A DNA stretch of 47,876 nt. Source: Methylobacterium crusticola (GTDB lineage Bacteria; Pseudomonadota; Alphaproteobacteria; Rhizobiales; Beijerinckiaceae). Within the stretch, counting starts at the first letter, position 1. Each line of letters begins with the position of its first letter. The notes under the pieces were generated by a model. That model worked only from the letters and a program-made list of their open reading frames with translations. It did no database searches and had not been told where the DNA came from. The position numbers and the translations under genes were made by a program. Below, piece after piece: positions 29,360-37,127 of this stretch. The stretch lies in contig NZ_QOWC01000036.1 in assembly GCF_003574465.1 (NCBI RefSeq), forward strand, positions 1-47,876, read 5' to 3'.

Positions 29360-30240
29360 GCGAGCCGCCCCGAGCCGAGGAGGCCCTGCGGCCGGACGAG
29401 GAGCACGAGGGCGAGGGCCACGAAGAAGAGGATGCCGGGCATGCTCGGCAGGAGCGCGCTGCCGAAGCTGTCGACGAGGCCGAGCAGGAGCGAGGCCAGG
29501 AAGGCGCCCCGGATCGACCCCATGCCGCCGACGATCACCACCCCGAAGGCCTGGATGATGAAGATGCCCGCGAGGTCGGGCGACAGGCTCTGGTTCGCGA
29601 CGAGGAGCCCGCCCGCGAGCCCGGCGAGCGCGAAGCCGAGGACCACGGTGCCCGTGTAGACGAGCCCGACATCGATGCCGAGGAGGCGCGCCATCCAGGG
29701 ATCCGCCGCGATCGCCTGGATCATCCGTCCCGCCGCCGTGCGGTTGAGCAGCCATTCGAGGCCGAGATAGACGCTGAGCCCGGCCCCGATGACGAAGAGC
29801 GCGTAGTGCGGCATCACGACGTCGCCCGCGACCGTCACCGTCATGAGGCTCTCGGGGGGCGCCGCGCTGAACACGTTGAGCCCCCAGACCAGCTTGGCGA
29901 CCCCGTTGCAGACGAGGAGGAGCGCGTAGGTGGCGACGAGCACGTAGGCGCCGTCGACCGCCGCGAGGCGCCGGAACACCGCCCGGTCGACCGCGAGCCC
30001 GACCACCCCCGTGGCGAGGGCCGCGAGCAGGCTCGCCCCGAGGAACGAGGCGAGGCCGCCGGTGCCGCTCCAGCGCGTCAGCGTGAAGGCCACGTAGGCG
30101 CCGAGCATGAAGACGCCGCCGTGCGAGAAGTTCAGCACGTGCAGGATGCCGAAGATCAGCGTGAGGCCGGCGGCCACCAGGAAGGTCGCCATGCCCCAGC
30201 CGAGCGCGTTGAAGAGGAGTGAGGGCCAGTCGGCGAGCAT
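29356..30240 (-). CDS. livH: Branched-chain-type ABC transporter permease LivH
   Basis: The 294-residue permease has about eight hydrophobic helices. Recognisable pieces are LTLIFGILHVLNFSHGGVFMLGAY near the N-terminus, MIQAIAADPWMARLLGIDVGLV as the cytoplasmic coupling loop, and GGMGSIRGAFLASLLLGLVDSF. A strong GGAGG lies before the ATG at 30240. It follows the binding-protein gene after 53 bases. Confidence 0.93.
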   Translation of the reverse strand: MLADWPSLLFNALGWGMATFLVAAGLTLIFGILHVLNFSHGGVFMLGAYVAFTLTRWSGTGGLASFLGASLLAALATGVVGLAVDRAVFRRLAAVDGAYVLVATYALLLVCNGVAKLVWGLNVFSAAPPESLMTVTVAGDVVMPHYALFVIGAGLSVYLGLEWLLNRTAAGRMIQAIAADPWMARLLGIDVGLVYTGTVVLGFALAGLAGGLLVANQSLSPDLAGIFIIQAFGVVIVGGMGSIRGAFLASLLLGLVDSFGSALLPSMPGILFFVALALVLLVRPQGLLGSGRLA

Positions 30241-30293
30241 GAGACCTCCGGGGGAGCGGGGTTGCGGGGCGCGCGCCCTCGTCGCCGGGCCGG

Positions 30294-31544
30294 TCAGGCG
30301 GGGGCGCGCAGGCTCATCTTGCGCCCGGGCGTCGGCGGCTCGATCACGCCGGCCCCCTCGACCCGGACGTAGTCCGAGACCTTGAAGCCGCGGGCCGCGC
30401 CCGGATCGGGCTCGAGCTGGATCATCTCCAGGTCCTTGACCGCCTGGTTGTCCTCGCGGCGCATCGTGCGCGGCCCCGTGACGGTGTCCCAGGTCAGGTC
30501 CTTGAGGGCGGCGATCACCGCCGGGGTCTCGGTCGAGCGCGCCTTGGCGATGGCGGCCGCGTAGGCCGAGACCGCCGCCTGCGCCTCCCCGGCCCAGCCC
30601 ATCGGCATCGCCTCGCCGGTCCTCGCCGCGTAGGCCTCCGCGAAGGCCCGGCTCAGCGCCGAGGAGTTGCCGGCGTAGTACCAGTGGCTGCCGGTCCAGT
30701 GCTTGGGCACCTGGTCCTTCAGGGCGTTGGCGACGATGAACTCGTTCGCCGCATCCATCAGGACGCGCTCCCGGAACAGGCCGTAGGGCCGGGCCTGCTG
30801 GAAGAAGGTCGCGGCGTCGCCCCCGTAGGTGGCGTTGACGATGCCCCGGGCGGGGGTGCGCACGGCCTGGGTGATGAAGTTGCGGTAGTCGCCGCTGCCG
30901 TACGGCACGATGATCGGGTCGATGATGGTCGGCGGCTTGCCGGCGACGGCGGGGTAGAACTCGAGGAGCCCGTCCACGAAGACCGCCCACACGGTGCGGC
31001 CGTACTCGTGGTCCGGGATGATGCCGGTCCAGCTCGTCACGGCGGGGAAGCGCTCCGCCATCAGGCGGGCCTGCGCCCGCATGCGGTAGGTGCCGTCGCC
31101 GATGCGGAAGACGTGCGGGTTGTAGTTCTCGTGGTTGATCTTCTCGGTCCCGGCCCCGCAGGTCAGGTTGATGCCGTTCTCCGCCTGCATCAGCGGCCCG
31201 TACGCGAGGGCGACCGTCGAGGAGATCGTGCCGAGCTGCAGGGTGATGCCGTTGCCCAGGAGCTCGCGCGCCACCGTGGTGGCGGCGGCCGGGTTCGCCT
31301 TCTCGTCCCGGACCTCGAGGACGATCGGGCGGCCGTCGACGCCGCCCGCCTTGTTGATCATCTGGGCCGCGACCTCGGCGCCGTTGCGCACGAAGGAGCC
31401 GATGAACTCCTGCAGTCCGCTCAGCGGCGTGATCACCCCGAGCCGGATCGGCTCGTTGGTCTGGCCGACGACGATGCGGGGGCGGGCCGAGAGCGCGAGG
31501 GCCGTGCCGGCGCCTCCGGCGAGCAGGGTGCGGCGCGAGATCAT
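30294..31544 (-). CDS. Periplasmic substrate-binding protein of the Liv-type importer
   Basis: The 416-residue protein is a type I periplasmic binding protein (Peripla_BP_6) that delivers the ligand to LivHMGF. It begins with a twin-arginine-like leader (MISRRTLLAGGAGTALALS). The mature core runs from PIRLGVITPLSGLQEFIGS, with the family hinge and ligand-pocket segments following (AAQMINKAGGVDGRPI, GIIPDHEYGRTVW, DYRNFITQ). An 84-base gap containing a hairpin separates it from the dehydrogenase genes upstream, a common way to give the binding protein mRNA extra stability. Confidence 0.92.
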   Translation of the reverse strand: MISRRTLLAGGAGTALALSARPRIVVGQTNEPIRLGVITPLSGLQEFIGSFVRNGAEVAAQMINKAGGVDGRPIVLEVRDEKANPAAATTVARELLGNGITLQLGTISSTVALAYGPLMQAENGINLTCGAGTEKINHENYNPHVFRIGDGTYRMRAQARLMAERFPAVTSWTGIIPDHEYGRTVWAVFVDGLLEFYPAVAGKPPTIIDPIIVPYGSGDYRNFITQAVRTPARGIVNATYGGDAATFFQQARPYGLFRERVLMDAANEFIVANALKDQVPKHWTGSHWYYAGNSSALSRAFAEAYAARTGEAMPMGWAGEAQAAVSAYAAAIAKARSTETPAVIAALKDLTWDTVTGPRTMRREDNQAVKDLEMIQLEPDPGAARGFKVSDYVRVEGAGVIEPPTPGRKMSLRAPA

Positions 31545-31601
31545 GATGTCCTCCCGGTCTGTTCTTGTCTCGGTCGGCGGCGCTGCCGCCGGCCCCTCGC
31601 G

Positions 31602-31623
31602 GGCCCGCCGTCCCGGGCGGGCC
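31602..31623 (-). other. Intercistronic hairpin upstream of the binding-protein gene
   Basis: GGCCCGCC (31602-31609) pairs with GGCGGGCC (31616-31623) around a 6-base loop, between the small dehydrogenase gene and the binding-protein gene. No T run follows, so I read it as an mRNA processing or stability element within the operon rather than a terminator. Confidence 0.45.
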
Positions 31624-31628
31624 GCGGG

Positions 31629-32780
31629 TCACCGCCCGGCGGGGGCGCTCGCTGGCTCCGCCGCCGGGGAGCCGGCGAACTCCCCCGCGGCGCGGAAGCG
31701 ATCGAGGTAGAAATCGTCGTCGCCGTAGAGGCTCTCGGCCACGACCAGCCGCCGGAACAGGTGGCTGACCCGCGACTCCTCGGTGATGCCGATGCCGCCG
31801 TGCATCTGCACGGCCTCCCGGGCGATGCGCCGGGCCGCGCGGGCGCCCACGACCTTGGCGGTCGCGACGGCGCGGCGGCGCTCGAGGGGGTCGCAGGCCT
31901 GCGCCTCCGCGGCGGCCTCGACCACGGCCCGGGCCTCCTCGAGGGCGATCGCCATGTCGACGGCCCGGTGCTGGAGCGCCTGGAACGACCCGAGGGGCCG
32001 GCCGAACTGCGTGCGCGTGCGCAGGTGCGCGAGCGTGTCCTCCAGGAGCACCGCCATGGCGCCGACGGCGTCCGCCATGGCCAGCACGGCGCCCCGGTCG
32101 AGGGCGTCCTCGACGGCCGTCCCGGCGACGGGAAGGAAGGCCCAGGGCGGCAGCCGGACCGCCTCGAAGGCGAGGTCGGCGAGGGCGCGCCCGTCGAGCG
32201 CCCGGTAGGCCGAGACGGCGAGGCCCGGCGCCGCGGCGTCGACGAGGACGAGGGCGGCGCGGTCCTCGGCGCGGGCGGTGACCAGGTAGGCGTCCGGCCG
32301 GGCGCCGCCCTCGACCGCGGCCTTGGCGCCCTCGAGGCGCCAGCCGGTCGCCTCCCGGACGAGCCGCGTCCGGACGGCGTCGCGGGAGTAGCCCTGGTCG
32401 GGCTCGGCGTGCGCGAGCGTGACGATCCGGCTGCCCGCCACGACGTCGGCGAGGAGGGCGGCGGCGGCGCCGCTCCGCCCCGCCGCCTGCGCGAGGAGCG
32501 GCGCGGCGACGCCCGCCACCGCGGCGACCGGCTCGGGCAGGTTCGCGGCCCCGACCGTCCGCACGAGGGCGGCGAGGTCGCCGAGGGAGAGGCCGAGCCC
32601 GCCGTGCCGCTCCGGCACCGCGAGGCCGAACCAGCCGAACTCCGCCATCTCGCCCCAGGCCGCGGCGTCGAAGGCGCCGTTCGCCAGCGTGCGCCGGCGG
32701 CGCTCCTCGCCGTAGGCGCCCGCCAGCCACCGGGCGGCGCCCTCCACGAGCGCGTCGCGCAGGCCGGGATCCGCCGTCAC
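31629..32780 (-). CDS. Acyl-CoA dehydrogenase, small (non-catalytic-type) subunit
   Basis: The 383-residue protein has the acyl-CoA dehydrogenase fold, with the FAD-contact segment RTQFGRPLGSFQALQHRAVDM and the helix QMHGGIGITEESRVSHLFRR. It lacks the usual YxGxxEIQ C-terminus. At the helix-G position where some members carry the base Glu, the sequence reads LAMADAVGAM. It is coupled by ATGA to the large subunit gene. Two-gene dehydrogenases of this sort (PimC/PimD, steroid-degrading FadE pairs) form heterotetramers in which one chain supplies the base. I infer the same here. Confidence 0.85.
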   Translation of the reverse strand: MTADPGLRDALVEGAARWLAGAYGEERRRRTLANGAFDAAAWGEMAEFGWFGLAVPERHGGLGLSLGDLAALVRTVGAANLPEPVAAVAGVAAPLLAQAAGRSGAAAALLADVVAGSRIVTLAHAEPDQGYSRDAVRTRLVREATGWRLEGAKAAVEGGARPDAYLVTARAEDRAALVLVDAAAPGLAVSAYRALDGRALADLAFEAVRLPPWAFLPVAGTAVEDALDRGAVLAMADAVGAMAVLLEDTLAHLRTRTQFGRPLGSFQALQHRAVDMAIALEEARAVVEAAAEAQACDPLERRRAVATAKVVGARAARRIAREAVQMHGGIGITEESRVSHLFRRLVVAESLYGDDDFYLDRFRAAGEFAGSPAAEPASAPAGR

Positions 32781-33955
32781 AGCCCGAGCCCCTGCTTGGC
32801 GATGATCCCGCGCTGGATCTCGTTCGAGCCGCCGTAGATCGTCGCGGCCCGCAGGTGCAGGAACTCGCCCGCCATCCCGACCGCGTCGGCGGTCCCCTCG
32901 GGCGCGAAGGCGGCCGGATCGAAGGGCAGGCCGCGGCGCGCCATCGCCCGCACCATCAGCTCGGTGATCGCCTGCGCGATCTCGGTGCCGCGGATCTTCA
33001 GGAGATTGGCCTCGACCCCGGTCGGCACCGCGCCGGCCGTGCGCCCAAGCAGGCGCAGGCAGACCGCCTCGAGCGCCCGGATGTCGATCTCGACCTCGGC
33101 GAGGCGGCGCGCGAAGGCGTCGTGCCGGGCGAGGGGCGCCCCGCCCTCCATGACCGCCCCGGCCGCCTCGCGCAGCCGCGCCAGGAGGTGGCGCGCCCTG
33201 CCGGTCTCGGCCGAGATCAGGCGCTCCTGCACGAGGAGGAACTTGGCGTAGGCCCAGGCCCGGCCCTCCTCGCCGACGAGGTTCTCGGCGGGCACGCGGA
33301 CGTCGTCGAAGAACACCTCGTTGACGTGGTGCTTGCCGTCCATGGTGGGGATCGGCCGCACGGTCACGCCGGGCGCCCGCATGTCGACGAGCAGGAACGA
33401 GACCCCGTCCTGGGGCCGCCCGCCCGCGCCGGTCCGGGCAAGGCAGAACATCCAGTCCGCCCAGTGGGCGTAGGTGGTCCAGGTCTTCTGCCCGTTCAGC
33501 ACGTAGGCGTCGCCGCGGCGCACCGCCCGGGTCGTCAGGCCGGCGAGGTCCGAGCCCGCGTTCGGCTCCGAGTAGCCCTGGGCCCAGAAGTGGTCGGCCG
33601 AGAGGATCGGGGGCAGGAAGCGCGCCTTCTGGGCCTCGCTGCCGAACGTGTAGAGGACGGGCCCCACGTAGGCGACCCCCATGGGGATCAGCCAGGGCGC
33701 CCCCTCCTCCGCCAGGGCCTGCTCGAACAGCCAGCGCTGCAGCGGCCGCCAGTCCCGGCCGCCATGCGCCGCCGGCCAGTGCCCGCCCATCCAGCCGCGG
33801 GCGTGCAGGATCTTCTGCCAGCGCGCGTGGTCCTCGCGCGCGAGGGTGAGGTTGAGGGCGACCTTGCGGCGGATGTCGGCCGGCAGCGCGGCCCGGCAGA
33901 ACGCCGCCACCTCGTCGCGGAACCGACGCAGATCCTCGCTCAGGACCATTTCCAT
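32777..33955 (-). CDS. Acyl-CoA dehydrogenase, large subunit (PimC-like)
   Basis: The 392-residue flavoprotein should oxidise an acyl-CoA to the enoyl-CoA. Family segments include FWAQGYSEPNAGSDLAGLTT, GQKTWTTYAHWADWMFCLART, NEVFFDDVRVPAENLVGEEG and the C-terminal ATIYGGSNEIQRGIIAKQGLGL. The medium-chain position of the base (YEGT) is Gly here. A Glu in LLVQERLISAE occupies the alternative helix-G position used by isovaleryl-CoA dehydrogenase. It resembles pimeloyl-CoA dehydrogenase large subunits. It is the first gene of the operon, with the palindrome 32 bases upstream of its ATG. ATG 33949 is an alternative start. Confidence 0.88.
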   Translation of the reverse strand: MEMVLSEDLRRFRDEVAAFCRAALPADIRRKVALNLTLAREDHARWQKILHARGWMGGHWPAAHGGRDWRPLQRWLFEQALAEEGAPWLIPMGVAYVGPVLYTFGSEAQKARFLPPILSADHFWAQGYSEPNAGSDLAGLTTRAVRRGDAYVLNGQKTWTTYAHWADWMFCLARTGAGGRPQDGVSFLLVDMRAPGVTVRPIPTMDGKHHVNEVFFDDVRVPAENLVGEEGRAWAYAKFLLVQERLISAETGRARHLLARLREAAGAVMEGGAPLARHDAFARRLAEVEIDIRALEAVCLRLLGRTAGAVPTGVEANLLKIRGTEIAQAITELMVRAMARRGLPFDPAAFAPEGTADAVGMAGEFLHLRAATIYGGSNEIQRGIIAKQGLGL

Positions 33956-33986
33956 CCCCGCGGCGCCCGGTCTCCCGGACGTCGGT

Positions 33987-34015
33987 TTTTTGATTTCTGA
34001 TTCAGCAGTCAAAAA
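33987..34015. promoter_or_regulatory. 29-bp near-perfect palindrome at the divergent promoter
   Basis: The sequence is symmetrical about T34001. Outer arms TTTTTGA (33987-33993) and TCAAAAA (34009-34015) match perfectly, the inner core is CTGATTCAG (33997-34005), and 12 of 14 half-site positions pair. It is the only A+T-rich stretch between the two divergent units. TTGATT (plus strand) and TTGACT (minus strand) within it are possible -35 boxes. It is the likely operator for the TetR protein encoded at the end of the operon. Confidence 0.7.
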
Positions 34016-34045
34016 TCTACAGGGCCGCCGCGCCCCGCGCAATGG

Positions 34046-34078
34046 CCGCCGGGCGGGAGTTTTTTTCCCGCGCGGCGG
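34046..34078 (+). other. Leader stem-loop with T7 run upstream of the AmiC-like gene
   Basis: CCGCC-ggg-CGGGA (34046-34058) pairs with TCCCG-cgc-GGCGG (34066-34078), with seven consecutive T (34060-34066) in and at the edge of the loop. In an alternative fold, CCGCCGGGCGG alone makes a short stem just before the T run, which would look like an intrinsic terminator. It lies in the roughly 190-base leader of the sensor-antiterminator pair, so it could be an attenuation site for the ANTAR protein. Confidence 0.35.
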
Positions 34079-34210
34079 ATGGCGGGGCCGGGCCCGCGCG
34101 CACGGCCGGCCCGCCGGATGCATGGCGCGCCCGGCCCGATGCCGCCGGGCGCGCGGCGCGGCGTGGAACCGGATCGGCCCACGGGCCCTGATGCGACGGG
34201 AGGTACGGCG

Positions 34211-35323
34211 ATGGCGGAACCCTGGGCGGTCGGGCTGCTGTTCTCGCGCACGGGCGTGACCGGCTACGTGGAGGAGACGCAGCTCAAGGCCTCGCTGCTC
34301 GCCATCGACGAGATCAACGGGGCGGGCGGCGTGCGCGGCCGCCCGATCCAGCCCGTGATCCGGGATCCGGGCTCCGAGCCCGACGGCTTCCGGCGCGAGG
34401 CCGACCACCTCCTGTGCGAGGCCGGGGTCACGGTGGTCTTCGGCTGCTGCACCTCGCGCTGCCGCAAGGCGGTGCTGCCGCTCGTCGAGCGGGCCAACGC
34501 CCTCCTGTTCTACTCCGCGATCTACGAGGGCTTCGAGTACTCGCCGAACGTGATCTACACGGGCGCCTCCCCGAACCAGAGCGCGATCCAGCTCGCGCGC
34601 TACCTGACCCGGCACCACGGGCGCCGCTTCGTCTTCGTCGGGTCCGACTACGTGTTCCCGCGGGAATCGAACCGGGTCATGCGCGAGCTCGTCGAGGCGG
34701 CGGGCGGCACGGTGCTGGACGAGACCTACCTCGACATCCACACCGGCCCGGAGCCCTTCGAGGGCGTCGGGCGGCGCGCGCGGCGCCTCGGGGCCGAGGT
34801 GATCTTCTCGACCGTCGTCGGCGCCTCGACCGCCTACCTGTACGATGCCTGCGCCCGGCTCGCCCCCGGCCCGGGCCGGCCCGTGATCGCGAGCCTCACC
34901 ACCAGCGAGGCCGAGACCGGCCTGATGCAGCCGGGCTCGGCCGCCGGCCACGTCACGGCCTGCCCGTACTTCGAATCGGTCGCGACCCCGCAGAACGCCG
35001 CCTTCGTGGCGGCCTACCGGGCGCGCTACGGGCCGGCGTCGCGCACCAACATGACGGCCGAGGCCGCCTACTTCCAGATGCACCTCTTCGCCGCCGGCCT
35101 GGCGGAGGCAGGCTCCCTGCGGCCCGAGGCCCTGACGGCGGTCCTTCTCGGCACCGGACTTGCTGCGCCCCAGGGCGATGTCCTCATCGACCCGGACAAC
35201 AACCACACCTACCTGCGCCCCCGCATCGGGCGGGCCCGTCCCGACGGCGGCTTCGACGTCGTCGAGGAGGCTCCCGGCCTCGTCAAGCCCGATCCCTACC
35301 TGATCAGCTACGGCTACGCCTGA
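34211..35323 (+). CDS. AmiC-like cytoplasmic ligand sensor (Peripla_BP fold)
   Basis: The 370-residue protein has the type I binding-protein fold (MAEPWAVGLLFSRTGVTGYVEE, LLAIDEINGAGGVRGRPI, TVVFGCCTSRCRKAVLPLVE, FVGSDYVFPRESNRV) but no signal peptide. This is the hallmark of AmiC/NmtC regulators, which sense amides or related ligands in the cytoplasm and hold AmiR inactive. The start at 34211 has GGGAGG seven bases upstream. The antiterminator gene follows after 28 bases. It differs clearly from the exported binding protein of the divergent operon. Its ligand is probably the same compound or a derivative of it. Confidence 0.85.
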   Translation: MAEPWAVGLLFSRTGVTGYVEETQLKASLLAIDEINGAGGVRGRPIQPVIRDPGSEPDGFRREADHLLCEAGVTVVFGCCTSRCRKAVLPLVERANALLFYSAIYEGFEYSPNVIYTGASPNQSAIQLARYLTRHHGRRFVFVGSDYVFPRESNRVMRELVEAAGGTVLDETYLDIHTGPEPFEGVGRRARRLGAEVIFSTVVGASTAYLYDACARLAPGPGRPVIASLTTSEAETGLMQPGSAAGHVTACPYFESVATPQNAAFVAAYRARYGPASRTNMTAEAAYFQMHLFAAGLAEAGSLRPEALTAVLLGTGLAAPQGDVLIDPDNNHTYLRPRIGRARPDGGFDVVEEAPGLVKPDPYLISYGYA

Positions 35324-35351
35324 TGCGCGCGCCCGCCCGAGGAGCGACCCC

Positions 35352-35957
35352 ATGACCGATCAGCCCCTGCTGCGCTCGCTGCGCGACACGCGCGTCCTCG
35401 CGGTGCATCCCGCCGACCAGGACGGCGAGGAGCTGGTGCGCCACCTGCGCCGGATCGGCTGCCAGGTCTCCCAGGCCTGGCCCCCGCCCGCCCGGATCCC
35501 GGGCGGGACCGAGGTCGTGTTCCACCTGATCGACCGCGCCCGCCCGCCCTTCCTCGACGCGGCGGCGCCCGGGCCCTTCGCGGTCGTCGGCATCATCGAG
35601 TACGAGGACCCGGCGGTGCTGCGCCAGCTCATCACCGTCAACGCCCGCGGCGTCGTGGTGAAGCCGGTCCGTCCCTTCGGCATCCTCGGCACCCTCGTGA
35701 CCGCGCGGGCCGCCCAGCGCTACGAGGCGCAGCTCGTCCAGAAGGCCGAGAAGCTCAACGAGAACCTGCGGGTGCGCCGCGAGCTGGAGAAATCGGTGCG
35801 GATCCTGATGGACGAGCAGGGCCTCGGCGAGGCGGAGGCCTACGAGCTGATCCGCCGCCAGGCCATGGACCAGCGCCAGCCGCTCGCCACCATCGCGTCC
35901 TCGATCGTGTTCGCCCACGGCGCCCTGCGGCGGAGCCGGCCCTCCCCGCCGTCGTGA
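35352..35957 (+). CDS. ANTAR-domain RNA-binding antiterminator (AmiR-like)
   Basis: The 201-residue protein has an N-terminal pseudo-receiver domain (about 10-125) and a coiled-coil. A C-terminal ANTAR domain at about 135-190 follows (RRELEKSVRILMDEQGLGEAEAYELIRRQAMDQRQPLATIA, read in pieces). The receiver lacks a clear acidic phosphorylation pocket, as in AmiR, which is controlled by binding AmiC. ANTAR proteins stabilise paired hexaloop hairpins and so prevent termination. The target is not obvious in the window; candidates are its own leader and the region just downstream. GGAGCG precedes the ATG. Confidence 0.88.
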   Translation: MTDQPLLRSLRDTRVLAVHPADQDGEELVRHLRRIGCQVSQAWPPPARIPGGTEVVFHLIDRARPPFLDAAAPGPFAVVGIIEYEDPAVLRQLITVNARGVVVKPVRPFGILGTLVTARAAQRYEAQLVQKAEKLNENLRVRRELEKSVRILMDEQGLGEAEAYELIRRQAMDQRQPLATIASSIVFAHGALRRSRPSPPS

Positions 35958-36512
35958 GGCAGGACCGGCGCTTCCGGGGAGGTCCGCCGCGCCGCTGGAC
36001 CGGCTGCGGCGCGGCGGGGGCCGGCGGCCCCCGGGATCGCGTCGTCCTCGCGCTCACCGCGGCGGCGCTGCTCGTCCTCGTCGGGCGCCGGCAGAGGCGG
36101 TTGCAACGCCCCGCCGGGCAGCCCCGAGGACAGGCCGGCGGACCCTGCTCCGGCGGGTCGGCGCCGTCGCGGCGGCCGCGCGGCCGAAACCGGTCGCGGG
36201 GCGGGCCGCCGGACCCGGGATGGCGGTGCGGACCGCCCCGCTCCTGGAACCCGGCCCGCCGCAGCAAGTTGAGGAAGGACGTCGTTTGGCCCGCCCGGCA
36301 GCCGCCGCGGCAGGCACCCTCCCGTGAACGTTCGCGGCGTAGTGCAGCCTCCGAACAGGTGGCGGCAACACGGCCGCCCGACTCGCGGTTGGACTGGAAA
36401 AAACCTGTGACAGGCCCGGTATTACCGTGGATGATCACACCCGCTCGGAGCCGCGCCTCCTCGGTCAGGAGTGCACACGACAGGCGGTCACAGGACCGTC
36501 CGGAGGTCGCCC
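35958..36512. other. Gene-free stretch between the ANTAR gene and DUF3309
   Basis: I see no convincing gene in 555 bases. The region is G+C-rich up to about 36240 and less so afterwards (36370-36440, containing GGAAAAAACC). A GTG at 35954 overlaps the antiterminator stop and opens a long frame, but its translation is Arg/Pro/Gly-rich without a domain. The promoter of the DUF3309 gene should lie in 36370-36500. Confidence 0.45.
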
Positions 36513-36674
36513 ATGTCGCTTCTCATCCTGCTGATCGTCCTGATCCTCCTGTTCGGTGGCGGCGGCATGTTCTACGGTGGGGGCGCTTACCGGAACCAGG
36601 GCTTCGGCCTGGGCGGCATCCTCATCATCATCCTGATCGTGCTGCTGCTCACCGGGCGGCTCGGACAGTTCTGA
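36513..36674 (+). CDS. DUF3309 small membrane protein
   Basis: The 53-residue protein consists of two hydrophobic segments (LLILLIVLILLF and GGILIIILIVLLLTG) joined by a Gly/Tyr-rich loop (GGGGMFYGGGAYRNQGFGLG). This is the DUF3309 pattern, small proteobacterial membrane proteins of unknown function. CGGAGG seven bases before the ATG decides the start. Confidence 0.85.
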   Translation: MSLLILLIVLILLFGGGGMFYGGGAYRNQGFGLGGILIIILIVLLLTGRLGQF

Positions 36675-36685
36675 GCGATCCCGAA

Positions 36686-36731
36686 CCCGGATCCGGGCCC
36701 GCCGCCCGCGGGAGCGCCCGCCGCGGCGGGC
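36686..36731. terminator. Palindromes downstream of DUF3309
   Basis: CCCGGATCCGGG (36686-36697) and GCCCGCCGCGGCGGGC (36716-36731) are perfect palindromes within 60 bases of the DUF3309 stop. They can fold as adjacent hairpins and probably end its transcript. No T run follows. Confidence 0.4.
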
Positions 36732-36875
36732 CGTCCCGTGCACAGAGGCGTGACCGGGCAGGTCGGTCCCGGGCGCCAGGCCCTTGCGCGCGAGCAGTCC
36801 GGCCCGCGCGCCGTCGCGGCACGGCGCCTCGCCGCCGCTATGCCGGCGAGCGCGCCTTCTCCCGTCCCTCGAGCG

Positions 36876-37112
36876 CTATCCCTTCGTGTAGCCGCACTTG
36901 TTCGACATCGGCGTGTTCCAGCATCCGCTCGACATGCATTGAGGCAGGGCGTCGGCGCACTTGCTCGTGCAGCCCGTCTGCCTCTTGAATTGCTTGGTAC
37001 AGAAGGCCATGCATTGCTCGTTTCTTTGCGAGCAGCTCATTGCCGCGTGCGCGGGCAGTGATGGTCCGATGAGGGCGCAGCCGACGATGGCGCCGATGAC
37101 AACAAACCGCAT
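36876..37112 (-). CDS. Small secreted eight-cysteine protein
   Basis: The 78-residue precursor has a clean signal peptide (MRFVVIGAIVGCALIGPSLPAHA) and a mature part of about 54 residues with eight cysteines spaced C-x6-C-x3-C-x9-C-x3-C-x6-C-x4-C-x8-C. Four disulfides are likely in the periplasm. I do not recognise the family. GGAGG lies eight bases before the ATG. The 5' leader contains a perfect 9-bp inverted repeat. It shows no sign of being part of an operon. Confidence 0.75.
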   Translation of the reverse strand: MRFVVIGAIVGCALIGPSLPAHAAMSCSQRNEQCMAFCTKQFKRQTGCTSKCADALPQCMSSGCWNTPMSNKCGYTKG

Positions 37113-37127
37113 GATCTCGCCTCCTCG

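Noticed and set aside
34211..35323. A second substrate-binding protein of the ABC importer
   Set aside because: It has no signal peptide, is divergent from the transporter genes and is paired with an ANTAR gene, so a cytoplasmic AmiC-like sensor fits better.
35954..36988. GTGA-coupled frame directly after the ANTAR gene
   Set aside because: The overlap with the stop codon looks like coupling, but the product is Arg/Pro/Gly-rich, has no domain and runs through the DUF3309 gene in another frame.
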